From contig USPE01000110.1 in NCBI GenBank assembly GCA_900556545.1, forward strand, positions 1 to 6,415: a DNA stretch of 6,415 nucleotides. Direction: 5' to 3'. Made by a program: the position numbers and the translations under genes. Of the stretch, positions 1 to 5,930 are shown piece after piece. Each line of letters begins with the position of its first letter. Position 1 is the first letter of the stretch. The DNA comes from an uncultured Peptococcaceae bacterium (GTDB lineage: Bacteria; Bacillota; Peptococcia; Peptococcales; Peptococcaceae). A model generated the notes under the pieces. It had not been told where the DNA came from. It saw only the letters and a program-made list of their open reading frames with translations, and made no database searches.

Positions 1-974
1 TTTACCATAATATCTACAAAGGGACGATCCAGTGATGATTGGAAACTGTTAGCCTGGAAGTTTTTATCATTATCGACAAAATCAAAGGAGTAGGTTTGCA
101 GCTGTTGCCCCTGTTGGGCTAGTTTGCGGGCACAGATGGCTGATACCAAACTGCTGTCCAAACCGCCGGATAAAAATGTGCAGATTGGCACATCGGATAC
201 CATCTGACGTTCCACGCTGTCTATCACCAGAGTGGAAACCTTTTGCACAGTGTCCTGGTAAGAATCGGTATGGGGTTTGGCTTCCAACTGCCAATAAGGA
301 ATATCTTGAATTTGTCTGTCTTTGACTGTCAAATAGTGACCGGGCAGCACTTCTTTCATGCCTGCAAAGACACCGTGTCCCGGTGTGCGGGCCGGACCCA
401 GCCCCAGAACTTCGTTCCAGCTGTCATTATCCAGCTGAGGGCGGATTCCTCCTGCAAACAACGCTTTTTGTTCAGAACCAAACAGGAATTCTTCTGCAGT
501 TTGTTGATAAAAGAGAGGCTTTACGCCTAACCGGTCACGGCAAAGCAACAGCTGGTCGGCTGCTGAATCATAGATGGCAAAGGCAAAGATGCCGTTCAGT
601 TCTCGAAAAAAGGCAGGGCCGCAAGCTAAATAGCCATTTAAGATGACTTCGGTATCACTGTCTGTTTCCCATACTAGGGAATATTGATTAAGCTGACGGC
701 GCAGCTCAGTCATGTTGTAAAGTTCGCCGTTATAGACAATGGTGCAATTATGTTTACTTTCCTTATGCTGTTTGCACATGGGCTGGTGGCCTTTTTGCAG
801 GTCAATGATTGCCAGACGGGTGTGAGCCAGACCACTGTGGGGATATAAAACAGTGTCCTGCTCATTGGGACCGCGACGTTTTAGACTGTCTTTCATTTGC
901 GTCAATCTGCCATTCCATTGCGGATGCAGCGTGTAATCAAAGGATGTCTGGTAAAAACCAGCAATTCCACACAT
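1..974 (-). CDS. asnB: Asparagine synthase (glutamine-hydrolysing), AsnB family, 3' end cut by window edge
   Basis: The first 324 codons are present; the family is usually about 600-630 residues, so roughly half is missing. It transfers ammonia from glutamine to an ATP-activated carboxylate, classically aspartate, in the cytoplasm. The N-terminal Ntn-amidotransferase domain starts Met-Cys-Gly, so Cys2 becomes the nucleophile, followed by RGPNEQD (34-40; Asn where Asp is usual), RLAIIDL (53-59), YNGELYN (81-87), DSDTEV (105-110) and RDRLGVKPLFY (146-156). The synthetase domain begins about 240 and shows the ATP pyrophosphatase P-loop SGGLDSS (269-275). The start is fixed by the obligatory Cys2 and by AAAGGAGTGA seven bases upstream. 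It lies 17 bases after dpaB, with the ribosome binding site in that gap, so co-transcription is likely. Family is certain; the in vivo acceptor (aspartate or a wall diaminopimelate carboxylate) cannot be read from the sequence. Confidence 0.95.
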   Translation of the reverse strand, partial: MCGIAGFYQTSFDYTLHPQWNGRLTQMKDSLKRRGPNEQDTVLYPHSGLAHTRLAIIDLQKGHQPMCKQHKESKHNCTIVYNGELYNMTELRRQLNQYSLVWETDSDTEVILNGYLACGPAFFRELNGIFAFAIYDSAADQLLLCRDRLGVKPLFYQQTAEEFLFGSEQKALFAGGIRPQLDNDSWNEVLGLGPARTPGHGVFAGMKEVLPGHYLTVKDRQIQDIPYWQLEAKPHTDSYQDTVQKVSTLVIDSVERQMVSDVPICTFLSGGLDSSLVSAICARKLAQQGQQLQTYSFDFVDNDKNFQANSFQSSLDRPFVDIMV

Positions 975-991
975 AGAATATCACTCCTTTT

Positions 992-1594
992 TTATTCTGC
1001 TGGATAAGGGCTACGGATTACCGGCTGAATTTGTTTACCCAACAAAGCCTGTTCAATGGTTTCAGGAATTAGATTGGTGTGTGCAATCATAGAGTTTGGT
1101 TTTTTTAAATAGTTATCCTGTCCGAAAGGAACAAAGTAAATATTTTTTGTATTCAGCAAAATACCAATATTTTTTAAATTCATTCCCAGGGCGTCATTGG
1201 TGGAAAGAGATATAACTAGCGGTTTGTTGTTGCGTAAATGGGCTTTGGCTGCCATGAGAACTGGTGTATCAGAGATACCGTTGGCCAGTTTTGATAAAGT
1301 GTTTCCGGTGCAAGGTGCGATGAGCAGAATATCAAACAATGCTTTGGGCCCGATGGGTTCGGCATCTGGAATGGTTGTGATTGGTTCTCTGCCGGTAATT
1401 TCTTTGGCTTTCTGCAAAAATGTTTCTGCTTTTCCAAAACGGCTGTCGGTTTTGTAGGCATTATCAGAAAAAATGGTATAAAGGGAGGCCCCTGTTTGGG
1501 CTAAGCGATGCAGTTCTTCAAAAACATTTTTGTAAGTACAGAAGGAGCTGGTAACAGCAACTCCAATGGTTTTTTCATGAAAATCAAAGGTCAT
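992..1594 (-). CDS. dpaB: Dipicolinate synthase subunit B
   Basis: 200-residue flavoprotein-like subunit (SpoVFB) of dipicolinate synthase, which with DpaA converts the dihydrodipicolinate-pathway intermediate of lysine synthesis to dipicolinic acid, the Ca-chelated core solute of spores, in the mother cell. Visible family signatures are GVAVTSSFC (11-19), SRFGKA (51-56), EPIGPKALFD (79-88), the phosphate/flavin-type loop LLIAPCTGNTLSKLANGI (90-107), DTPVLMAAKAHLRN (109-122), STNDALG (131-137), YFVPFGQDN (153-161) and KKPNSM (164-169). The length is the full family length. The start has AAAGGATG nine bases upstream, overlapping the end of dpaA, whose stop is 14 bases away, so the two are probably translated from one mRNA. 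Decarboxylases of the flavoprotein superfamily are the only alternative, and the adjacent dpaA excludes them in practice. Confidence 0.96.
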   Translation of the reverse strand: MTFDFHEKTIGVAVTSSFCTYKNVFEELHRLAQTGASLYTIFSDNAYKTDSRFGKAETFLQKAKEITGREPITTIPDAEPIGPKALFDILLIAPCTGNTLSKLANGISDTPVLMAAKAHLRNNKPLVISLSTNDALGMNLKNIGILLNTKNIYFVPFGQDNYLKKPNSMIAHTNLIPETIEQALLGKQIQPVIRSPYPAE

Positions 1595-1608
1595 AAGGCA
1601 TCATCCTT

Positions 1609-2472
1609 TCAAAGTGGATTGGTGTTAAGGTAACGGAGAAAATCTTTGGCTAACAATTCTCCCGCAGTTTGTGGTGCAATTTTGCCGGGCAGACCGGGGC
1701 AGCTCTGATAATAGAGTGAAAGTTGCTTTGCGGCGTTTTTGTCGATGCCGCCTGGGGCGCTGGCCAGGTCGAACAGCATTGCCTGTGATGGTAACAGTTG
1801 TAACAAATCGTAGGTAAGTAGTAAAGATGGTACCGTATTGACCAGCAGCTCGCAGTTCGGCAAAATAGCTGGCAGTGCTTCAGGCGCTAAAACGGTGTAG
1901 CCAAAAGAACAAGCCAGACTGCGCTTCAGAGCATCGGTTTCACAAATGCTGACATGGCAGCCCAGGGCTGTCAGTTTTTGCGCCAATATCATACCGCAGC
2001 GGCCATAGCCCAATAACAACAGAGAGGTGTTTTGTAAGATATAAGGTGTCTGCTGCAGCAGAATGGCGATCATGCCTTCGGCGGTAATTTCTGCATTGGC
2101 CAGAGCTAGTTCAGGGGATTGCATAAAGTCATAGGTGATGATTTTCTTTTGGTGGCATTGCTGAATAAAATCGGCAGGCAGATTTCCGCCAGCAAGTAAT
2201 TGACCAGGTTGTAATCGTTGTAATAACTCAGTCAGATAGAGCGGTTGCGTTTCTGCGGGTAAAACAACTGCTCCATTGCGTGCCAGAGGTACCGGTCCGA
2301 TAACGCATTGATACTGATTTAATGCTTCTAGATTTGATAAGATTACTGCATCTATCTGGGAAAAATCTGGCAATGCGTATACTGCGGAGAGAAGATTTTG
2401 CTGCGCCAATGTATAAGCAAGCCATTTTTGTCGCAAGTCCCCGCCCATAACTGCAATCGTAGGATAAGACAT
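1609..2472 (-). CDS. dpaA: Dipicolinate synthase subunit A
   Basis: 287-residue NAD(P)-binding subunit (SpoVFA) of dipicolinate synthase, acting in the mother cell during late sporulation. It resembles 2-hydroxyacid dehydrogenase and AdoHcyase folds. Visible are the N-terminal GGDLRQ (10-15) typical of DpaA, NAEITAEGMI (126-135) at the domain junction, the Rossmann loop LLLLGYGRCG (151-160) with an acidic Glu178 at the end of the second strand, VNTVP (211-215), FDLASAPGGID (234-244) and the C-terminal GLPGKIAPQTAG (260-271). The length matches the family. The start has AAAGGAGATG nine bases upstream. It is the first gene of the minus-strand unit dpaA-dpaB-asnB, preceded by a sigma-K-like promoter. 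Unlike the B. subtilis spoVF locus, where asd, dapG and dapA follow, the next gene after dpaB is asnB. Confidence 0.96.
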   Translation of the reverse strand: MSYPTIAVMGGDLRQKWLAYTLAQQNLLSAVYALPDFSQIDAVILSNLEALNQYQCVIGPVPLARNGAVVLPAETQPLYLTELLQRLQPGQLLAGGNLPADFIQQCHQKKIITYDFMQSPELALANAEITAEGMIAILLQQTPYILQNTSLLLLGYGRCGMILAQKLTALGCHVSICETDALKRSLACSFGYTVLAPEALPAILPNCELLVNTVPSLLLTYDLLQLLPSQAMLFDLASAPGGIDKNAAKQLSLYYQSCPGLPGKIAPQTAGELLAKDFLRYLNTNPL

Positions 2473-2495
2473 AGTGGAGCATCTCCTTTCATTAC

Positions 2496-2509
2496 ATACT
2501 AATCAGTAT
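2496..2509. promoter_or_regulatory. Palindrome between dpaA and the DMT transporter, possible operator
   Basis: ATACTAATCAGTAT has perfect 5-base arms (ATACT and AGTAT) around AATC. It overlaps the -10 and expected start point of the dpaA promoter. The size and symmetry are compatible with a dimeric repressor site (TetR type, for example), but no regulator gene is visible and a short AT-rich palindrome can arise by chance. Confidence 0.25.
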
Positions 2510-2531
2510 ATGAAGCCTCGAATAATTGGTG
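2504..2531 (-). promoter_or_regulatory. Candidate sigma-K-type sporulation promoter of dpaA
   Basis: Read on the minus strand, CACC (2531-2528) is followed by 16 bases and then CATATACTG (2512-2504). The known sigma-K pattern is AC, a 16-17 base gap, then CATANNNTA, so only the last base differs. CATATACT also fits the sigma-E -10 (CATACANT, one mismatch), but no sigma-E -35 lies at the right distance. Initiation about 7 bases downstream would give a leader of roughly 25 bases carrying the dpaA ribosome binding site. Known B. subtilis spoVF is sigma-K dependent, which supports the call. Confidence 0.5.
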
Positions 2532-2562
2532 AGTGGGATGAAAAAGATTGTGCATGGAATGA

Positions 2563-2591
2563 TTGTTTTTTTTACAGGAGGGGCTTATAAT
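2563..2591 (+). promoter_or_regulatory. Candidate sigma-A promoter of the DMT transporter
   Basis: TTGTTT (2563-2568), a 17-base spacer, then a perfect TATAAT (2586-2591). The start point would be near 2598, giving a leader of about 20-27 bases with AAAAGAGG as the ribosome binding site. The -35 is weak (3 of 6). The same bases also contain AGGAGG and an ATG, see the mini-ORF; only one reading may be used. Confidence 0.4.
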
Positions 2592-2622
2592 GATAGGCAG
2601 TGTAGAAGAAAAGAGGTTATGA
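2590..2622 (+). CDS. Possible 10-codon leader ORF overlapping the transporter start
   Basis: The frame reads MIGSVEEKRL and ends in TGA at 2620-2622, overlapping the transporter ATG (2619-2621) as ATGA. It is preceded by ACAGGAGG with an ideal 8-base spacing, much better than the site in front of the transporter, so it could be a leader that couples translation into the transporter gene. Against it, its ATG shares bases with a perfect TATAAT, so if that promoter is used the mini-ORF is not transcribed. The peptide has no recognisable content such as runs of one amino acid. Confidence 0.3.
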   Translation: MIGSVEEKRL

Positions 2623-3587
2623 TTGTGGAAACGACCAATCGGAAACAGGGGTATTTTTGTATTGCTGTTACCACTGTTTTGTTTAGTTTAATGGAAATTG
2701 CTCTAAAATTTATTGGGAATGATCTGAATCCGATTCAGGTTACATTCTCTCGTTTTTTATTTGGAGGTTTGGTGCTGCTGCCTTTTGCACTGCGGTTGTT
2801 GCGACGTTTGGCGGCAGAGGATATTCATATGGAAAAAGCAGATTTGCATTATTTTGCATTTTTAGGTACCATCGGAATCGTCATTAGTATGACGTTATAT
2901 CAACTGGCCACGTTGCATGCCAATGCTTCTGTGGTTGCTGTTTTATTCAGCAGCAATCCGTTATTTGTCATGGTGTTGGCGTATCTGATTTTGCGGGAGC
3001 CGATCCATGGACGCAACATTGCTGCATTGTTATTGGATATTGTGGGTATTATCATCATTATTGCGCCGTGGAATATGGACATTGCGTTCAGTGGAGTTGC
3101 TTTTACCTTGTCGGCAACATTGATCTTTGCTTTGTATACCGTACTGGGAAAACGAAAATGTTATAAATTTGGTGGCCTGACCGTTACCTGCTTTGGCTTT
3201 TTATTTGGCAGTATAGAATTAATTGGTTTGGCAGCCATTGGTCATATTCCGGTTGTGGCCGATTTTTTGATTGCGCATGGTTTGCAGAATTTTGCTTATG
3301 TGCCGTTTTTGTCTGGATATACGCTGCAAAATTTGCCGGTAGTATTATTTGTTTATCTGGGAGTGACAGGGTTGGGTTTTGCCTCCTATTTTACTGCTAT
3401 GGAAAAAACGTCGGCCAATACAGCAGCGCTGGTATTTTTCTTTAAACCGGTATTAGCACCAATTTTAGCTTTTTTGATTCTTCATGAAGAAATTCCGTTG
3501 CATATGATGATTGGAATTTTGTTTATTTTGGTTGGCTCTATGACCAATATTTTGCCAGGTTTATTACAAAATCGATCAACACATTAA
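2619..3587 (+). CDS. EamA/DMT-family transporter
   Basis: About 322 residues with ten hydrophobic segments forming two EamA repeats (about 12-150 and 158-310), the layout of drug/metabolite exporters of the inner membrane. Characteristic stretches are FSRFLFGGLVLLPFALRLL in repeat one, ANASVVAVLFSSNPLFVMVL (101-120) with LREP at 125-128, and TSANTAALVFFFKPVLAPIL (264-283) with LHEE at 288-291 in repeat two. The substrate cannot be deduced. The start is uncertain: ATG 2619 has AAAGAGG only two bases away unless coupled to the mini-ORF, GTG 2625 has the same site at a good 8 bases (320 residues), and the frame stays open upstream to ATG 2538 and TTG 2526. The longer starts would put a leader across the strong AGGAGG, which I judge unlikely. 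It is divergent from dpaA, and nothing in the sequence ties its substrate to dipicolinate. Confidence 0.9.
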   Translation: MIVETTNRKQGYFCIAVTTVLFSLMEIALKFIGNDLNPIQVTFSRFLFGGLVLLPFALRLLRRLAAEDIHMEKADLHYFAFLGTIGIVISMTLYQLATLHANASVVAVLFSSNPLFVMVLAYLILREPIHGRNIAALLLDIVGIIIIIAPWNMDIAFSGVAFTLSATLIFALYTVLGKRKCYKFGGLTVTCFGFLFGSIELIGLAAIGHIPVVADFLIAHGLQNFAYVPFLSGYTLQNLPVVLFVYLGVTGLGFASYFTAMEKTSANTAALVFFFKPVLAPILAFLILHEEIPLHMMIGILFILVGSMTNILPGLLQNRSTH

Positions 3588-3681
3588 ATGATATGCGGTT
3601 TGTCGATTGGAGAAGAGAGTTTTCTTTGGTATCAATTTTCCAAATCTACATTAAATACTGAAATTATTAGAATCCATGATG

Positions 3682-3716
3682 GATGTTTACTGCATATTGT
3701 GGGAAACATCTATTTT
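3682..3716 (+). terminator. Weak candidate terminator after the transporter
   Basis: GATGTTT (3682-3688) and AAACATC (3704-3710) form a perfect 7-base stem with a 15-base loop, followed by TATTTTTG. The stem is AT-rich and lies about 95 bases past the stop, so termination may be inefficient. The rest of 3588-3862 is AT-rich DNA in which I see only a poorly supported 49-codon frame and the candidate promoter near 3811. Confidence 0.35.
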
Positions 3717-3810
3717 TGTTGTCTTGTAAAGAGTTAGATGTTTTGTTAGATAGTTGATTTTGCAAATTGATTGTTTTGTAGTAACTGTACGCATATTCCC
3801 TTTGAGAATT

Positions 3811-3841
3811 TTGTTATTTTTTTTCTGTTGATGCATAAAAT
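3811..3841 (+). promoter_or_regulatory. Candidate promoter of the polysaccharide deacetylase
   Basis: TTGTTA (3811-3816), a 17-base spacer and CATAAA (3834-3839) make a moderate sigma-A candidate (4 of 6 in each box). The same CATAAAAT (3834-3841) matches the sigma-E -10 CATACANT at 7 positions of 8, but the upstream TTATTTT is a poor sigma-E -35 with short spacing. Which sigma factor applies cannot be settled here. Confidence 0.3.
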
Positions 3842-3862
3842 GAACAAAAGAGAGGAGGAAGT

Positions 3863-4660
3863 ATGGTGAAAAAGAAATTAATTTTGTTTCTAAGTGCTGT
3901 CTTGATTATGGTTGCAGGATTTTTAACCGGAATGGGGCTGCAGCATATGAGTCAGTCAGCTTCTGTGGCAACTGCTGCAGTGGAAAAAGAAGTTCCTATC
4001 TATTTTGTGGAAACTGATGAAAAAATAGTATCTATTTCTTTTGATGCGGCTTGGGGCTGTGAGCGGACGGAGAAAATTTTAAACACATTAGAAAAATACG
4101 ATGTCAAAGCGACATTTTTTCTGACAAATATCTGGTTAGAGGATTATCCGGATATGGCGAAGAAAATTGCTGATGCCGGACATGAAATTGCTATGCATAG
4201 CGTTTCCCATCCTCATATGAGTCAGATTAGTGCAGACGAAGCAGCCAAAGAAGTGGATGGTAATTATCAAATGATAGAAACTGTGACAGGATATCAGCCT
4301 ATCTTATTCCGATTTCCATTTGGAGAGTATGATAATAAAAGTATTGATATACTGCGCAATAAAGGCTTTTATCCAATACAATGGTCGATTGACAGTTTAG
4401 ACTGGATGGAATCAAAAACGAAGGCTGATATTGTCGATCGTGTGACCTTAGGATTGCATCCTGGTGCTATTATTTTATGTCATAATAATGGCACTTACAC
4501 GGCAGAGGCGGTGGATGAAATTATTTCATATGCGCAGGCCCAGGGGGATCGGTTTGTACCAATCGGTGATTTAATTTACAAGGGTGATTATCAGACTGAT
4601 CAGCAGGGGATGGAACGAAAACCGATAGAAGAGAGTGAAATCGAAGAACGACATGAGTAA
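3863..4660 (+). CDS. Membrane-anchored or secreted polysaccharide deacetylase (NodB domain)
   Basis: 265 residues. Lysines 3-5 and a hydrophobic stretch (about 6-25) form a signal peptide or N-terminal anchor, so the enzyme acts outside the membrane, probably de-N-acetylating peptidoglycan or another amino-sugar polymer. The NodB domain covers about 53-238: motif 1 SFDAAWG (59-65), motif 2 HSVSHP (112-117) with the two metal histidines, motif 3 RFPFGEYD (150-157), motif 4 DSLDW (177-181) and motif 5 with His207 in LCHNNG. The canonical TFDD has Asp61 but Ala62 in place of the metal Asp, an arrangement like the TFDISWG of sporulation protein PdaB, although the metal histidines are kept here. 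The acidic, polar tail (241-265) is outside the domain. The start has AGAGGAGG six bases upstream and lies in a gap of 275 bases, so it seems a single-gene unit. A spore-wall role is inference. Confidence 0.92.
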   Translation: MVKKKLILFLSAVLIMVAGFLTGMGLQHMSQSASVATAAVEKEVPIYFVETDEKIVSISFDAAWGCERTEKILNTLEKYDVKATFFLTNIWLEDYPDMAKKIADAGHEIAMHSVSHPHMSQISADEAAKEVDGNYQMIETVTGYQPILFRFPFGEYDNKSIDILRNKGFYPIQWSIDSLDWMESKTKADIVDRVTLGLHPGAIILCHNNGTYTAEAVDEIISYAQAQGDRFVPIGDLIYKGDYQTDQQGMERKPIEESEIEERHE

Positions 4661-4702
4661 AATCGGCTAGTTGTTCTATGGGCGTAAAAGAATGTGGGGA
4701 AG

Positions 4703-4750
4703 ACAGTTATTGTAAATCAATGTTATGTTGGTTCATAATAACTGTTTTTT
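4703..4750 (+). terminator. Rho-independent terminator of the deacetylase gene
   Basis: ACAGTTATT (4703-4711) and AATAACTGT (4737-4745) pair perfectly over 9 bases, extendable by a G-U and a T-A pair, with a 25-base loop, and the stem runs into TTTTTT (4745-4750). It lies about 40 bases past the stop. The long loop and AT-rich stem lower confidence. Confidence 0.5.
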
Positions 4751-4808
4751 ATTTTGGTTAATATTTTCATTAGAAAATTCTTTGTAAATAGATATGATTG
4801 AAAATAAC

Positions 4809-4837
4809 TTGCAATTTCAGTGTGGATTGGGTAAGAT
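4809..4837 (+). promoter_or_regulatory. Candidate sigma-A promoter of the hydrolase-thioesterase pair
   Basis: TTGCAA (4809-4814), an exact 17-base spacer and TAAGAT (4832-4837), each 4 of 6 to consensus. The start near 4844 would leave a leader of about 24 bases containing AAAGGAGA in front of the ATG at 4868. Confidence 0.4.
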
Positions 4838-4867
4838 GAGAAATAAAACGGAAAAGGAGACGTGGTT

Positions 4868-5383
4868 ATGAGTCAGAAAGTATTGGTTGTTATTGATATG
4901 CAGAACGATTTTATTTCAGGAAGTTTGGGTACGTCTGAGGCGCAGGCTATAGTAAAGAAAGTAAAGACAAAAATAAATCAGGCTGTAAAAAATAAGGATG
5001 CTGTGTTGTTCACTCGTGATACCCATGGTGCTGATTATTTGGATACCCAGGAGGGAAAAAAACTGCCAGTACCGCATTGTATCCGTTATACATCTGGATG
5101 GCAGATCGAAAAATCATTACAGATACCAGATGCCCGGATTTTTGATAAAAATACTTTTGGTAGTCTGGATTTGGTACATCATTTGCTATGTGCCAACTGT
5201 ACAGAAGTAGAAATTGTAGGTGTTTGTACCGATATTTGTGTAGTGTCTAATGCTTTGTTAATGAAAGTGTATTTACCGGAACTAACAATTCGGGTGGATA
5301 GCAGCTGCTGTGCAGGAACAACACCGGAAAATCATCAAAAAGCGTTGGATGTTATGGCGCAGTGCCAAATAGAAATTTTATAA
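4868..5383 (+). CDS. Isochorismatase-family cysteine hydrolase, nicotinamidase-like
   Basis: 171 residues, a full-length single-domain cytoplasmic hydrolase. The catalytic triad is visible: Asp10 in VVIDMQNDF (7-15), Lys94 in FDKNTFGS (92-99) and Cys124 in GVCTDICV (118-125). Asp51, His53, Glu62 and His70 match in order, and nearly in spacing, the metal-binding Asp-His-Glu-His set described for bacterial nicotinamidases, so hydrolysis of nicotinamide to nicotinate in NAD salvage is the best guess. Other amide hydrolases of this superfamily remain possible. ATG 4868 is chosen because AAGGAGA sits seven bases upstream; a GTG six bases earlier (4862) would leave almost no spacing. The thioesterase gene follows after 54 bases without a terminator, so one operon is likely, though no shared pathway is obvious. 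Confidence 0.88.
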   Translation: MSQKVLVVIDMQNDFISGSLGTSEAQAIVKKVKTKINQAVKNKDAVLFTRDTHGADYLDTQEGKKLPVPHCIRYTSGWQIEKSLQIPDARIFDKNTFGSLDLVHHLLCANCTEVEIVGVCTDICVVSNALLMKVYLPELTIRVDSSCCAGTTPENHQKALDVMAQCQIEIL

Positions 5384-5437
5384 GCTGTCCGGTATAGAGT
5401 TACATGTATTGCTGCATAACAGAAAACAGGAGGATAT

Positions 5438-5863
5438 ATGATACAGCAGCCATATCAGCATAAAGTGCAGTATTATGAAACAGATCAAATGGGAATGGTA
5501 CATCATTCCAATTATATTCGCTGGTTTGAGGAAGCCAGGGTGGATTATTTGGAGCAGATAGGATTGCCTTATCGCAATATGGAAGAAGAGGGGATTGGCA
5601 GTCCGGTATTATCTGTACAGTGTCAATACAAGTCAAAGGTAGTCTTTGATGAGATTGTCACCATTGCAGTTACATTATTGCAGTATACAGGATTGCGTAT
5701 GACTATAGGTTATATTGTAGCGGGCATGGATGGCAAGGTTCGTTGTACAGGAGAAACAAGCCATTGTTTTGTGAATCAATCAGGACGTCCGATTTCTTTA
5801 AAGAAGGTAAAACCTGTTTGGCATGAAAAATTTTTGCAAGAAGTAGCAGAATTGGAATCTTAA
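5438..5863 (+). CDS. YbgC-type acyl-CoA thioesterase (hotdog fold, 4HBT)
   Basis: 141 residues, the normal length of single-domain 4-hydroxybenzoyl-CoA-thioesterase-like proteins that hydrolyse acyl-CoA thioesters in the cytoplasm. The N-terminal signature YYETDQMGMVHHSNYIRWFE (12-31) corresponds to the family pattern Y..TD..G.V.H..Y..(F/W)FE and contains the catalytic Asp16. Next come the hotdog strands (about 55-115) including LSVQCQYKSKVVFDE and a central GETSHCFVN (105-113), then a short helical C-terminus. The start has AGGAGG five bases upstream. It is the second gene after the cysteine hydrolase and is closed by a strong terminator. The physiological thioester is unknown; many relatives act on short acyl or aromatic CoA esters. 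Confidence 0.9.
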   Translation: MIQQPYQHKVQYYETDQMGMVHHSNYIRWFEEARVDYLEQIGLPYRNMEEEGIGSPVLSVQCQYKSKVVFDEIVTIAVTLLQYTGLRMTIGYIVAGMDGKVRCTGETSHCFVNQSGRPISLKKVKPVWHEKFLQEVAELES

Positions 5864-5876
5864 ATATAGAAAATAG

Positions 5877-5909
5877 TGCCGTCGGTTTGTTATAACTGGC
5901 GGTATTTTT
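5877..5909 (+). terminator. Strong rho-independent terminator of the thioesterase operon
   Basis: TGCCGTCGGTT (5877-5887) pairs with AACTGGCGGTA (5894-5904) over 11 positions, three of them G-U, with a 6-base loop (5888-5893), followed at once by TTTTT (5905-5909). It starts 13 bases past the stop. Confidence 0.85.
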
Positions 5910-5926
5910 GTAAATTGTTGTAATTG
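5908..5926. repeat. Short imperfect tandem duplication
   Basis: TTGTAAATTG (5908-5917) is followed directly by TTGTAATTG (5918-5926), identical apart from one missing A. It may be chance in AT-rich DNA or replication slippage. Confidence 0.4.
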
Positions 5927-5930
5927 CTTG

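Noticed and set aside
82..294. Open frame of 70 codons on the minus strand in another frame from asnB
   Set aside because: It lies inside the asnB frame, which carries unmistakable motifs, and has no ribosome binding site.
243..646. Plus-strand open frames opposite asnB
   Set aside because: Antisense shadows of a well supported gene, with no family-like sequence.
1197..1461. Open frames on both strands overlapping dpaB
   Set aside because: Full overlap with the recognised dpaB frame; no independent start signals.
2228..2482. 84-codon minus-strand frame overlapping the dpaA start
   Set aside because: The dpaA frame has the family motifs and a properly placed ribosome binding site; this frame has neither.
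2526..2618. 31-residue N-terminal extension of the transporter from TTG 2526 or ATG 2538
   Set aside because: The extension is not typical of EamA proteins, crosses a strong AGGAGG and TATAAT, and has only a weak start signal; kept only as an alternative.
3791..3797. GCATATT resembling a sigma-E -35 upstream of the deacetylase
   Set aside because: No CATA-type -10 lies at the required 14-15 bases; the next CATAAAAT is 36 bases away.
5400..5636. 78-codon minus-strand frame over the thioesterase start
   Set aside because: Antisense to the thioesterase, whose active-site motif and AGGAGG site are clear.
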